DNA of 12,230 bases, taken from the NCBI GenBank assembly GCA_018066225.1, contig JAGHRU010000202.1, positions 1-12,230 on the forward strand, in the 5' to 3' direction. How positions within the stretch are numbered: position 1 is the first letter of the stretch; each line of letters begins with the position of its first letter. The stretch is from Candidatus Equimonas enterica. Lineage in GTDB: Bacteria; Bacteroidota; Bacteroidia; Bacteroidales; Bacteroidaceae. Positions 1-7,650 of this stretch are shown here, one piece after another. The notes under the pieces were generated by a model, which saw nothing but the letters and a program-made list of their open reading frames with translations, made no database searches and had not been told where the DNA came from. Both the position numbers and the translations under genes were made by a program.

Positions 1-620
1 ACACCATGATGGACGATAGCATCTGGGGTATGTTGCTGGGTAAGAGTGGCGCGTTGCCCGGTCCTGTTGCGCCCGAGATCAAAGCCCTTGCCAAGGAGAA
101 AGGCTATACTTTCACCGATGCCGACCCCCAGAGTTACTACCCCGACGAACTTGATGTCTTTATCCGGGAGATGGAGGAGAAAGATTGGGCGCGTGGCCAA
201 GACGACGAAGAACTCTTTGAACTCGCCATGCACCCCACGCAGTATCGCGACTACAAGACAGGGGTGGCACGCCGCCGCTTCTTGGCCGACCTGCAAGCCG
301 CCAAAGACAAGGCGTTGCAGTCCCGGCGTACCCCCGAGGAGGCCATGGACTTCAAGCACGCAGGTGCCGATGCCGTCGTGGCGCAGGAGAGTGGCACGCT
401 GCTATGGGAAATCGGTGGCGATGCTGCTGGCGTTCAAGCCATAGCCCCCTATGTCGGCAAGCGTTATGTCAGTGGCGACACGTTCTGCTATGTGGAGAGT
501 GCGCATGGCTTCATCACGCCGCATCTCTCTGCACTGGGCGGGCAGTTGGTAGAGCTTTGTGCCCAGCAGGGTGCTACGGTGCGCCGTGGCGATGTCATCG
601 CTTACATCAAGCGCGATTAG
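1..620 (+). CDS. Oxaloacetate decarboxylase alpha / pyruvate carboxylase B-type subunit, C-terminal part (5' truncated by window)
   Basis: The reading frame is open from base 3 (Thr before the first Met), so the gene starts upstream and only about 205 C-terminal residues are visible. The first ~105 residues match the end of the conserved carboxyltransferase (PYC_OADA) region of Bacteroidales proteins; recognisable stretches are GQDDEELFELAMH and QYRDYKTGVA. Residues ~121-204 (numbered from the Met at base 6) look like a biotinyl/lipoyl beta-barrel: SGTLLWEI, then YVSGDTFCYVES, then GATVRRGDVIAYIKRD. The family normally moves CO2 between oxaloacetate or pyruvate and biotin in the cytoplasm. 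The canonical AMKM lysine hairpin is absent and reads ESAHGF (bases 495-512), so this domain probably cannot be biotinylated. A separate biotin carrier subunit may serve instead, but none is in the window. The family call is firm; the exact substrate is not. Confidence 0.82.
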   Translation, partial: TMMDDSIWGMLLGKSGALPGPVAPEIKALAKEKGYTFTDADPQSYYPDELDVFIREMEEKDWARGQDDEELFELAMHPTQYRDYKTGVARRRFLADLQAAKDKALQSRRTPEEAMDFKHAGADAVVAQESGTLLWEIGGDAAGVQAIAPYVGKRYVSGDTFCYVESAHGFITPHLSALGGQLVELCAQQGATVRRGDVIAYIKRD

Positions 621-647
621 CCCGCTTCCCGACATCCGCTATATGGT

Positions 648-684
648 CTGTGTCGAGCCGTCCTTGCTGGATGGCTCGGCACAG
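648..684 (+). terminator. Hairpin terminator after the carboxyltransferase gene
   Basis: A 16-bp stem (648-663 pairing with 669-684, two G-U wobbles, loop TTGCT) begins 28 nt after the stop codon and is followed by the T-rich stretch TTTGTCTCTATCTAT. It is well placed to end transcription of the upstream gene. Confidence 0.7.
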
Positions 685-924
685 TTTGTCTCTATCTATG
701 CGCTTACGCCTTGATGTGGGGTGGTGTCGTGCGACTTTTAGGCAGCGTTTTTCTTTGCTTACGCGCGCGTATATATATTAAGGTGTGATTTGTTGTGTCG
801 TCTCGCCTTTTTCCTGCCGCACTTTCCCTGCCGCCCTTTGCTTGACTTTGTTGTCTCTTTTTACGGCTACGCTGTCCCGTTTTTCTTGCGTTGTCTTTTT
901 TTCTTAAAGATTTTTAAGGTAAAG
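685..924. other. Non-coding, T-rich intergenic stretch
   Basis: I see no credible gene in this part of the 450-bp gap. The + strand is very A-poor: bases 781-900 contain 6 A against 56 T by my count. It holds a strictly alternating pyrimidine-purine run (760-778) and a short imperfect direct repeat of period 14 (CCTGCCGCACTTT at 813-825, CCTGCCGCCCTTT at 827-839). The open frame at 404-781 is a shadow of the upstream gene that runs on by chance. Confidence 0.5.
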
Positions 925-1071
925 TTTGGTGGTTTGGAAATACTTTCCTAAATTTGCGGTGCATGTAGTTCTATAATGCGGCATTTGCAATAGGCCTCAA
1001 ATGGCAGATTGTCAGTCTATTCCGATAAGGCTCTAATTCACTTTATTTATTAATACTTAAAACACAACGTT
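925..1071 (+). promoter_or_regulatory. Bacteroidetes-type promoter and leader of the secreted-protein gene
   Basis: TTTG at 925-928 (-33 element) and TAAATTTG at 949-956 (exact TAnnTTTG -7 element) are separated by 20 bp, close to the spacing known for the Bacteroidetes primary sigma factor. Transcription should start near 962, giving a leader of about 110 nt. Bases before the ATG at 1072 are AT-rich (ACTTAAAACACAACGTT) without a Shine-Dalgarno sequence, as is usual in this phylum. I found no clear riboswitch fold in the leader. Confidence 0.68.
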
Positions 1072-4000
1072 ATGTTAAGATTTACAAAATCTAACTGGCT
1101 AACATCACTACTAATGATGGTGATGTTTGTTATGGTAGGTAGCGCTTTTGCGCAGGAATCTAAGACGGTCACGTTTGATTGGACTTCAGAGTCATGTCGT
1201 GCTCAAATTGGTTTGGGTACATATGGCACTGGATTTCTAACCACTTCCTCTTATGATTTGAAGCCTGACCAGGCCGCCATACTAAATGGCGTGCAAATGT
1301 ATGGCACGGGTAGTTATACTACCAAAGGTGGCTATGATGTTTCGGTTGGCCGCATGAAAATTAGTAGTGGTGACACCTTTACCGTGGAAAGTACCGAGGA
1401 AGGGTGGAAGATTGCTAAGGTGGTAATGGCCGCATCTGGTACGTCGCTCAACTTGAGCGGTACAAATGTTGCTACGGGTATGTTGGGCTCACAAATGTCA
1501 GCCCAGTGGCCTGCCACTATGGATGAGTCTTATGCGCTGCAAGACGCGGAGGCTGATCCTCAGCAGTCTGTGCAGTTCGTCGCTTCTGCTACTTCGTATG
1601 TAGGTGTAGTCACCGTGACGCTCGTTAAGGAGGGTGGGCCTACACCTCCCGCAGAGCCTGAGGCTGACTATGTCTTCGATTGCAAAGCAGGTAAGTCGCA
1701 GTTTACTTATCCGCTCACCATCGAATCTACCTACAGCAGTTACAATGCTGACAATGGCTTCTACTTTGGTGCTGGCAAGGGCTTTACGCTGACCTCTTCT
1801 GCTGGCAAGATTACGAAGATCATGTTCAAGGCCGTTGGTACAGATGGCGTAGAACTTACTTCTTTCGAGTCGGGCGCATATAATGGTGTCACTCTGCCCA
1901 CTATGGGTACGCTGGATTTAGTTACGATGACTTGGACGGGTAGCGAAGAAACCGTCACAATCAATGCTGGTGGCTATCCTTATTGCTATCTGACAAAGGT
2001 TTATGTATGGATTGAAGGTGGCTATGTTGATCAGCCCGTTTGGTATGGCGCAGACTATGCCATCGACCTCACCGACACCGATGAAACCTTGGCAAGTACC
2101 AAGATGACGCGTGAGCAATATCCTATCACGGTGAACTATACGATGAGTGGCGATGTGACGCAGGGTGCATTCATATTTAGCCGTATGGCTCCGAATACCC
2201 TTACGGTTAAGTCCACCGACGGCAACCTCAAGAAGATTTGCCTCACACCTCATGTATTCAATCCTAACAATGACCTTGCAGACATTATCACGGCTCTTAC
2301 AGCCACTGAAGGTACACTTGACATTACCGACCCGAACAATGTAATATGGGAAGGCGATGCAGAGGAAGTTACATTCAGTTGCACCAACCAACTCGTTGTC
2401 AATGCTGTCTATGCATGGATTGATGGTGGCTTCAAGAAGGCTCCTATCGTGGCTGACTACCACTTCAACCTCTTCGACCTTGCAGGTGAAGAAGCATATA
2501 CTGTTAAGCCTATTGAGCAATATCCGCTCACCGTTACCAGCACTACTGGTAATGTAGATGCCGAGAAGGGTGCAGGTATGAGCGGTTACAATGGTCTCAA
2601 ATTCGTCTCCACCGATGGCAACATCAAGAAGATTACCTTCGACAACATCGTTCCCAACAGCGATAGTCAGACGGCTGCTGACCTTGTAAATGTTTGGAAA
2701 GCATCTGTTGGTACACTTGATTTCACCGACCCCGAGCGCGTAGTTTGGACTGGTGACGCTGCCGAAGTTGCTATCAACCACAATGGTTATGCCAGTGCAT
2801 TCTTTATTCAAGACGCTTATGTAGATATCGAAGGTGGCCACAAGGATGCTCCCGAGGTTGAGCCCGAAGGCTACGACTATAAGTTCGTGCTTGCCAATCC
2901 TGATGCAAAGAAAGGTTCACCGGCTACCTTCGGTGAGGAAAAAGACATCACCGTAGATTGCTATTATGGCGGCAAACCCGAAGCCGGTGCTTTTGTTAAT
3001 GGCTATAACAGCGGTAACTTCCGCATCATCGTGCATGGTGTAGAAGGTAAGAACATCGTGAAGGTACAACTTGCAGGCGTTTCGCAGAACAACCCCAAGA
3101 ACGAACTTACTACCGTGCTTGCAGACTTGTCCTCTACGCCTGAGGGTCTTGACTCTCTTACGTGGACGGGTAATGCTCCTGAAGTCACCATCTGGCTCAA
3201 CTCTATGCTGGGCTTGAACGTTGAGAAGATTTATATTTGGTGCGGCGCGCCTGCTCTCGACCTCGGTGCAGACTACGTCTTCGACCTCGCTGACGCTACC
3301 GATATGACGCAGGACGGCATCACCGTTACTGCTGCGAAGAGTGGCAACTACAACCTCACGCCCAACGCAGGTCCTACGGTAAGTGCTGACCGCAACATCC
3401 GCAAGATCTATCTCGAAGGCACAGAGGACATCGCCAGCGATGTCGTATCTGCTGTCAAGAGCATGATGTACTGGAAGGCAGTGCCCACTTGGTATCCCGA
3501 AGACAACATGTGGAAGGGTAACACCAACAAGGTAGGCTTCCACACCAACACCAAGAGTGGTCTTGTCACCCGCGTTCACGTTTGGGCCGATCCGAAGGAT
3601 GAGGCACAGACTGACGACCAGACTGTTTACCTCGCTTCGCTGACCGAAGACCTCGAGCCTTATCGCGTCGAAGTGCCCACTGCTACGGAGACTGCTTACA
3701 GCCTCGTAGAGGATCAGTCCGATATGGGTTGCCCGAAGCGCTTGAACCAAGGTGCTTACACCGTAACGCTCCGTAAGGCCGATGCCGAAGGCAACTACCG
3801 CATTGTTTACTGTGGCTATCAACTCGATGCAGAGGCCAACTTCGTAGCCGAAGGTGCTCTCTTCACCGTAGATGGCAAACTCGTCCGCGACGCAGAGGGT
3901 AATGCCAAGTACTACATCTTCACCAAGGACGACGAAGAGTATGACATCGCCAACGGCAACTCTGTTTACTCCTTCGAAGACATCCGCGAGACATACGACA

Positions 4001-5169
4001 ACCTCGACCGTGAGGCTGTGGCCGAAGCCGATGCCGAGCTGCTCCAGCAGATTGACGAGGCTATTGCTTCCATCGCTGACTTCCGTGTATTCAAGGACGA
4101 TTACCTCGAATTCTCCAAGCCTATCAGTGCACTTCTCGACAAGGCCAAGGTGCTCAAGGCAGGTACCACCCTTTGGGATGGCGTGCTGCCCTTCCACGGC
4201 TACATCGTTTCTGCACAGCAGGATCGCACATGGTACATGTGGTCGAAGGACGGTGTCCTCGAGTTCGACAACAAGTACGCTGAGACCGAAGAGGCCGACC
4301 GTGCCAAGTATGTCATCGACATCTATGAGGTCGATGGTAAGGTGGTCATGCAGGCTTCCGATGGCATGTATGTAGAGCAGGTTTACGACCAGACCTTCAT
4401 CGACGACGATGCAGAGCTTGGTCCTAACGAGCCTGTCCACATGACCGACGACGTGACCAAGGCCGCAGACTTCTCCGTAGTTCGCGCTACCGACGTGTCG
4501 GAGTCTTGGGATCCTCTCCGCTACATCATCCGCAACATGTCCGCTATTGCTAACGCCGATGGCAAAGCACCTGCTGTCCTCTACCTCGAAGCTTTCTGGG
4601 ACTACAACATCAGTGCTATGAACATCTCTGGTAAGGTTTATGGCAGCACGGAAGATACGAAGGATGCTTTCTACTTCTATCAGCTTCCTGCGCCCGCTGT
4701 TAAGCCCGAGTTCGTTAGCAGCGATGCTCCTGCCGAGCCCGTTAAGTCGCTCAGCACCATCACCGTTACTTACACAGAGGAAGTGCAGATTGCCAATGCC
4801 GCAGGCGTAGGTCTCTACAAGGACGGCGTGGATGAGGCTCTCCTCAACAACATCACGATGACGGTTAATCCTGATGATGCTCATCAGGTTATCATCACCA
4901 TCGACGATGCCGAGTCGCTCGTTTCCATGGACGGCGCAGTCGCTTACACCTTGGAGATTGCAGACGGTGCTATCGCCAATGCTACTGATGCCGATGTTAC
5001 TGCCGACGGCGTTGCCATCCACTTCACCATCTACGATGAGACTGTTGGTATCAATGGCCTTGGCTTCGATGGCAAGAACGGCAACCTCTTCAACACCGCT
5101 GGTCAGCGCGTCCGCAAGAATACGAAGGGCGTTCTCATCCGCGAGGGTGTGAAGGTCATCCGTAAGTAA
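1072..5169 (+). CDS. Large secreted multi-repeat protein with Ig-like domain and C-terminal sorting-like tail
   Basis: A 1365-aa exported protein. Residues 1-27 form a classical signal peptide: basic start, hydrophobic core LLMMVMFVMVG, likely cleavage SAFA|QE. About six divergent modules of ~130 aa follow, starting near residues 30, 198, 327, 461, 600 and 733. Most open with ADYxFDL and close with WxGxxEV...YVWIxGG, suggesting beta-sandwiches. Residues ~975-1005 are helical and acidic. From ~1041 (FHGYIVSAQQDRTWYMW) to ~1203 there is a Trp/Tyr-rich region that may be beta-trefoil-like. Residues ~1212-1320 resemble a bacterial Ig-like (Big_5/SbsA) domain. The end (about 1328-1365; NLFNTAGQRV, KGVLI, KVIRK) resembles the short C-terminal tails of Bacteroidales surface proteins. 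No enzyme motif was recognised; adhesion or glycan binding would be guesswork. It is monocistronic, with its own promoter and terminator. Confidence 0.8.
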   Translation: MLRFTKSNWLTSLLMMVMFVMVGSAFAQESKTVTFDWTSESCRAQIGLGTYGTGFLTTSSYDLKPDQAAILNGVQMYGTGSYTTKGGYDVSVGRMKISSGDTFTVESTEEGWKIAKVVMAASGTSLNLSGTNVATGMLGSQMSAQWPATMDESYALQDAEADPQQSVQFVASATSYVGVVTVTLVKEGGPTPPAEPEADYVFDCKAGKSQFTYPLTIESTYSSYNADNGFYFGAGKGFTLTSSAGKITKIMFKAVGTDGVELTSFESGAYNGVTLPTMGTLDLVTMTWTGSEETVTINAGGYPYCYLTKVYVWIEGGYVDQPVWYGADYAIDLTDTDETLASTKMTREQYPITVNYTMSGDVTQGAFIFSRMAPNTLTVKSTDGNLKKICLTPHVFNPNNDLADIITALTATEGTLDITDPNNVIWEGDAEEVTFSCTNQLVVNAVYAWIDGGFKKAPIVADYHFNLFDLAGEEAYTVKPIEQYPLTVTSTTGNVDAEKGAGMSGYNGLKFVSTDGNIKKITFDNIVPNSDSQTAADLVNVWKASVGTLDFTDPERVVWTGDAAEVAINHNGYASAFFIQDAYVDIEGGHKDAPEVEPEGYDYKFVLANPDAKKGSPATFGEEKDITVDCYYGGKPEAGAFVNGYNSGNFRIIVHGVEGKNIVKVQLAGVSQNNPKNELTTVLADLSSTPEGLDSLTWTGNAPEVTIWLNSMLGLNVEKIYIWCGAPALDLGADYVFDLADATDMTQDGITVTAAKSGNYNLTPNAGPTVSADRNIRKIYLEGTEDIASDVVSAVKSMMYWKAVPTWYPEDNMWKGNTNKVGFHTNTKSGLVTRVHVWADPKDEAQTDDQTVYLASLTEDLEPYRVEVPTATETAYSLVEDQSDMGCPKRLNQGAYTVTLRKADAEGNYRIVYCGYQLDAEANFVAEGALFTVDGKLVRDAEGNAKYYIFTKDDEEYDIANGNSVYSFEDIRETYDNLDREAVAEADAELLQQIDEAIASIADFRVFKDDYLEFSKPISALLDKAKVLKAGTTLWDGVLPFHGYIVSAQQDRTWYMWSKDGVLEFDNKYAETEEADRAKYVIDIYEVDGKVVMQASDGMYVEQVYDQTFIDDDAELGPNEPVHMTDDVTKAADFSVVRATDVSESWDPLRYIIRNMSAIANADGKAPAVLYLEAFWDYNISAMNISGKVYGSTEDTKDAFYFYQLPAPAVKPEFVSSDAPAEPVKSLSTITVTYTEEVQIANAAGVGLYKDGVDEALLNNITMTVNPDDAHQVIITIDDAESLVSMDGAVAYTLEIADGAIANATDADVTADGVAIHFTIYDETVGINGLGFDGKNGNLFNTAGQRVRKNTKGVLIREGVKVIRK
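1663..3609 (+). repeat. Five tandem divergent ~130-residue protein modules
   Basis: Within the secreted protein the phrase ADY(V/A/H)F(D/N)L recurs at residues 198, 327, 461 and 733, with a looser form (YDYKFVLA) at 601. Each unit has a middle phrase of the type 'TSTDGNIKKI' or 'SSAGKITKI', a late 'W(T/E)G(D/N/S)A-EV', and ends in a Y-W-I/V-GG strand. Spacing is 129, 134, ~140 and ~132 residues. The DNA copies have diverged too far to be a nucleotide repeat. The first ~165 residues after the signal peptide are probably a more distant sixth unit. Confidence 0.65.
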
Positions 5170-5178
5170 ATACTACAC

Positions 5179-5209
5179 ACACGGCACTCCTGCTTGGGGA
5201 GTGCCGTGT
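5179..5209. terminator. Perfect 12-bp hairpin between convergent genes (first of two)
   Basis: ACACGGCACTCC (5179-5190) pairs perfectly with GGAGTGCCGTGT (5198-5209) around a 7-nt loop, starting 9 nt after the stop of the secreted-protein gene. No real T-tract follows on either strand, which is common for Bacteroidetes terminators. It probably ends + strand transcription. Confidence 0.65.
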
Positions 5210-5219
5210 AGATAATAAC

Positions 5220-5252
5220 GAGAGGAGGAAGTCCGCTGGGCTTCCTCCTCTC
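5220..5252. terminator. GA/TC-rich hairpin between convergent genes (second of two)
   Basis: GAGAGGAGGAAG (5220-5231) pairs with CTTCCTCCTCTC (5241-5252). The stem can extend inward by three more pairs (one wobble) to a 3-nt loop. On the + strand it is followed by TCTTTGTGGCTTTCTTT. It starts 16 bp before the stop end of the convergent DAHP synthase gene, so it could serve either direction. Confidence 0.6.
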
Positions 5253-5267
5253 TCTTTGTGGCTTTCT

Positions 5268-6305
5268 TTATTCTTGCTGATTGACGCTCTCTTCGTGTAT
5301 CGTCTCAAAGATGCGACGCACGAAGGCCGCATCCAGTCCTTGTGCTTCTCCTGCGGCACAGCATCTTTCTACGATGGTGTTGTAGCGCTCTTGCTGCACG
5401 ATGCTGATGCCGTGGGCGTGCTTGTATGCGCCTATCTCGCGGCTTATCTGCATGCGTCGTGCTAATGTGGATAGCAGTGCCTCGTCGCAAGCGTCTATCT
5501 CGCTGCGCATGAGGCGCAGGTCTTCGCTCTCCGATGTCCCTTGGCGCAGGCGCAGTCCTTTCACGATGGTGGCCAACTCTTGCGGCGTCACCTGCTGGGC
5601 GGCGTCGCTCCAAGCCTTCTCTGGGCAGCAGTGGCTCTCTATGATGAGGCCGTCGAAGCCGAGGTCGAGGGCGCGTTGGGCGAGTGGTGCCACCAGTTCG
5701 CGCTTACCGCCGATATGGGAGGGATCGACCAGTATGGGGAGCGTAGGGAAGCGTCGGCGTAGTTCTATGGGGAGTTGCCAGAGCGGCGTGTTGCGATAGG
5801 TCTGCTGCTCGTAGGTCGGTATGCCGCGGTGCACGGCGGCCATGCGGCGTATGCCTGCTGCGTAGAGCCGTTGCATCGCTCCTATCCACAGGTTGATGTC
5901 GGGGCTGACGGGGTTTTTCACCAGCACGGGGACATCGTGCCCGCTGAGGGCTTCGGCGATGTCTTGCATGGCGAAAGGGTTGGCCACGGTGCGTGCGCCT
6001 ATCCACAGCAGGTCGATGCCTGCTGATAGTGCTGCCTCCACATGGGCTGCCGTCGCCACTTCTGTCGCGACTTTCATGCCCAGTTCGTGCTGTACGCGTT
6101 GTAGCCACGGCAGTCCGACCTCGCCTACGCCCTCGAAGCTGCCGGGGCGTGTGCGCGGCTTCCACAGTCCGGCACGAAACAGGGTGATGCCCTCGCCCCG
6201 TAGGGCGCGTGCCGTCGTCATCACTTGCGCTTCGGTCTCTGCGCTGCACGGCCCTGCTATCAGCAGTGGGCGCGCCATGGGGAAGGGGAGAGGGGAGAGT
6301 TGCAC
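5268..6305 (-). CDS. Bifunctional 3-deoxy-7-phosphoheptulonate synthase / chorismate mutase
   Basis: A 345-aa cytoplasmic enzyme. The N-terminal ~255 residues are a type I DAHP synthase barrel joining phosphoenolpyruvate and erythrose-4-phosphate: IAGPCSAE (16-23), FRAGLWKPRTRP (43-54), VKNP (129-132), HRG (159-161), DPSHIGGKRE (194-203), ESH (223-225). Residues ~262-345 are an AroQ-type chorismate mutase (chorismate to prephenate), with LMRSEID (265-271), ARRMQISREIGAYK (282-295) and terminal IHEESVNQQ. Fusion in this order is known in Bacteroidetes and may let prephenate control the synthase. The start is GTG at 6305, only 3 nt after the queA stop; it leaves about 16 residues before IAGPCSAE, as in relatives. 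An ATG at 6278 is the alternative. It is the second gene of a queA operon. No attenuator or leader peptide is visible. Confidence 0.93.
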   Translation of the reverse strand: MQLSPLPFPMARPLLIAGPCSAETEAQVMTTARALRGEGITLFRAGLWKPRTRPGSFEGVGEVGLPWLQRVQHELGMKVATEVATAAHVEAALSAGIDLLWIGARTVANPFAMQDIAEALSGHDVPVLVKNPVSPDINLWIGAMQRLYAAGIRRMAAVHRGIPTYEQQTYRNTPLWQLPIELRRRFPTLPILVDPSHIGGKRELVAPLAQRALDLGFDGLIIESHCCPEKAWSDAAQQVTPQELATIVKGLRLRQGTSESEDLRLMRSEIDACDEALLSTLARRMQISREIGAYKHAHGISIVQQERYNTIVERCCAAGEAQGLDAAFVRRIFETIHEESVNQQE

Positions 6306-6308
6306 GGG

Positions 6309-7541
6309 CTATTCGTAGTTGAGAAGTGAGGAGTCGCCGTAGGACAGGAAACGGAAGTCGTGGCTGAGGGCGTAGTCATAGATAGGTCGCCAGTCGCCAT
6401 CGACGAAGGCCGACACCAGTAGCAGCAGGGTCGATTGCGGCTGGTGGAAGTTGGTCACGATGGTGCGCACGATGTGGTAGTCGTAGCCCGGGGCAATGAT
6501 GATTTGTGTCGAGGTGTGGAGCGTTGTCAGGGCGTTGTGGTCCATGTAGTCCAGGATGGTTTGCAGGGCTTCGCAAGTGGTGATGCGCTCGCTTTCTTCC
6601 ACCTCGTAGGGCATCCACTGTGGCACGTGGAGTTGCTCCATCGTGGCCGCCATGCCGTGACGGCGTATGAGCAGCCCGATGTAGTAGAGGCTTTCCAGTG
6701 TGCGCACCGAGGTAGTGCCTACGGCTATGCACTCTCCGTCGTGGGCGATGAGTCGCTCTATGCTCTCTCGGGGCACGGCTATCCACTCGGCGTGCATGTC
6801 GTGGCCGGCTATCTCTTCGCTCTTGACGGGCTTAAACGTGCCTGCGCCGACGTGCAGCGTCAGTTCGTTGCGTTCTATGCCTTTGGCATCGAGTGCTGCC
6901 AGTACTTCTGGTGTGAAGTGCAGGCCTGCTGTGGGTGCTGCTACGCTGCCTTTTATCTTGCTATATACCGTCTGGTATGTTTTGAGGTCATTGGCTTCGG
7001 TCTCTCGTCCGAGATAGGGTGGTATGGGCAGTTCGCCTATGGCTTCCAGCACTTCGCTGAAACTGACGGTGTCGTCGCCCCACGACAGGCGTATGGCGTG
7101 TCCTGTCCCGCTCATGCCGATGCGCTCGGCGGTGAGTGTCAGCGTCTTTGTGCCTACGCTGATGTCGCGCCGGAGCAGTCCTTCTTTCCACTTTTTGAGG
7201 TTGCCGACGAGGCATGTCCATGTCACTTCCTGCGTGGCGGCAAACGATAGTTGATAGTCGGCGGGTGTGTGTGGCTCGAGGCAAAACACCTCGATGAGCG
7301 CGCCCGTTGCTTTGTGGAAGTGGAGGCGGGCTTGTATGACGCGGGTGTTGTTGAAGACCATCAGGCTACCTGCTTTGAGGTAGTCTGCTATGTGACGAAA
7401 TGTGGTCTCACTGATGCTGCCGTCGCGTCGGCGCAGCAGTAGGCGTGAGGCGTCGCGCTCTGCTTTCGGGTAGCGGGCTATGCGCTCGTCGGGTAGCGGA
7501 TAGGCGTAGTCTTTGATATGGATATGCTTGGGCGATTTCAT
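6309..7541 (-). CDS. queA: S-adenosylmethionine:tRNA ribosyltransferase-isomerase
   Basis: QueA transfers and rearranges the ribosyl moiety of SAM onto 7-aminomethyl-7-deazaguanine in tRNA, producing epoxyqueuosine at the wobble position of GUN-anticodon tRNAs. Family signatures are clear: YPLPDERIARYP (14-25), RDASRLLL (29-36), GSLMVFNNTRVIQARL (58-73), SVAAPTAGLHFTPEVL (199-214), LHVGAGTFKPVK (229-240), GTTSVRTLES (275-284), TNFHQPQSTLLLLVSAF (363-379) and FRFLSYGDSSLL (396-407). At 410 aa it is longer than the ~350 aa of E. coli. The extra length is an insertion at about residues 285-345, between the TTSVRTLE and TQIIIAPGY motifs, as in other Bacteroidales copies known to me. The ATG at 7541 is well supported by the motif spacing. 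It leads the operon with the DAHP synthase and diverges from kbl. Confidence 0.95.
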   Translation of the reverse strand: MKSPKHIHIKDYAYPLPDERIARYPKAERDASRLLLRRRDGSISETTFRHIADYLKAGSLMVFNNTRVIQARLHFHKATGALIEVFCLEPHTPADYQLSFAATQEVTWTCLVGNLKKWKEGLLRRDISVGTKTLTLTAERIGMSGTGHAIRLSWGDDTVSFSEVLEAIGELPIPPYLGRETEANDLKTYQTVYSKIKGSVAAPTAGLHFTPEVLAALDAKGIERNELTLHVGAGTFKPVKSEEIAGHDMHAEWIAVPRESIERLIAHDGECIAVGTTSVRTLESLYYIGLLIRRHGMAATMEQLHVPQWMPYEVEESERITTCEALQTILDYMDHNALTTLHTSTQIIIAPGYDYHIVRTIVTNFHQPQSTLLLLVSAFVDGDWRPIYDYALSHDFRFLSYGDSSLLNYE

Positions 7542-7570
7542 GGCCGAGGTGAAAATAATATCATGGAGTG

Positions 7571-7578
7571 CAAAATTA
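7571..7578 (-). promoter_or_regulatory. Candidate -7 element of the queA operon
   Basis: On the - strand these bases read TAATTTTG, an exact TAnnTTTG -7 box, placing the transcription start near 7564 and leaving a leader of only ~20 nt before the queA ATG at 7541. A TTTG lies on the same strand at 7595-7592, but only 13 bp upstream, short of the usual ~19-20. The -33 element is therefore uncertain. Confidence 0.45.
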
Positions 7579-7650
7579 CAAAATTTCGGCGCAAATAGCG
7601 TGCCACGCTGCCAAAAAACGCGCTTTTTTGCACCGAAACTTCGTCAATCC

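Noticed and set aside
957..1071. A riboswitch or attenuator in the leader of the secreted-protein gene
   Set aside because: I could not find a convincing long stem or known aptamer pattern; only short weak pairings are visible.
1918..2841. A 307-codon - strand frame inside the same gene
   Set aside because: Same explanation; it lies wholly within the coding repeats and mirrors their periodicity.
2917..5022. A 701-codon open frame on the - strand opposite the secreted-protein gene
   Set aside because: It is a codon-bias shadow: the + strand gene has a signal peptide, recognisable modules and a promoter, while the antisense translation shows no motif, no promoter and no domain-like pattern.
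6435..7250. A 271-codon + strand frame opposite queA
   Set aside because: It lies fully inside queA, whose motifs are unmistakable; high GC keeps the opposite frame open by chance.
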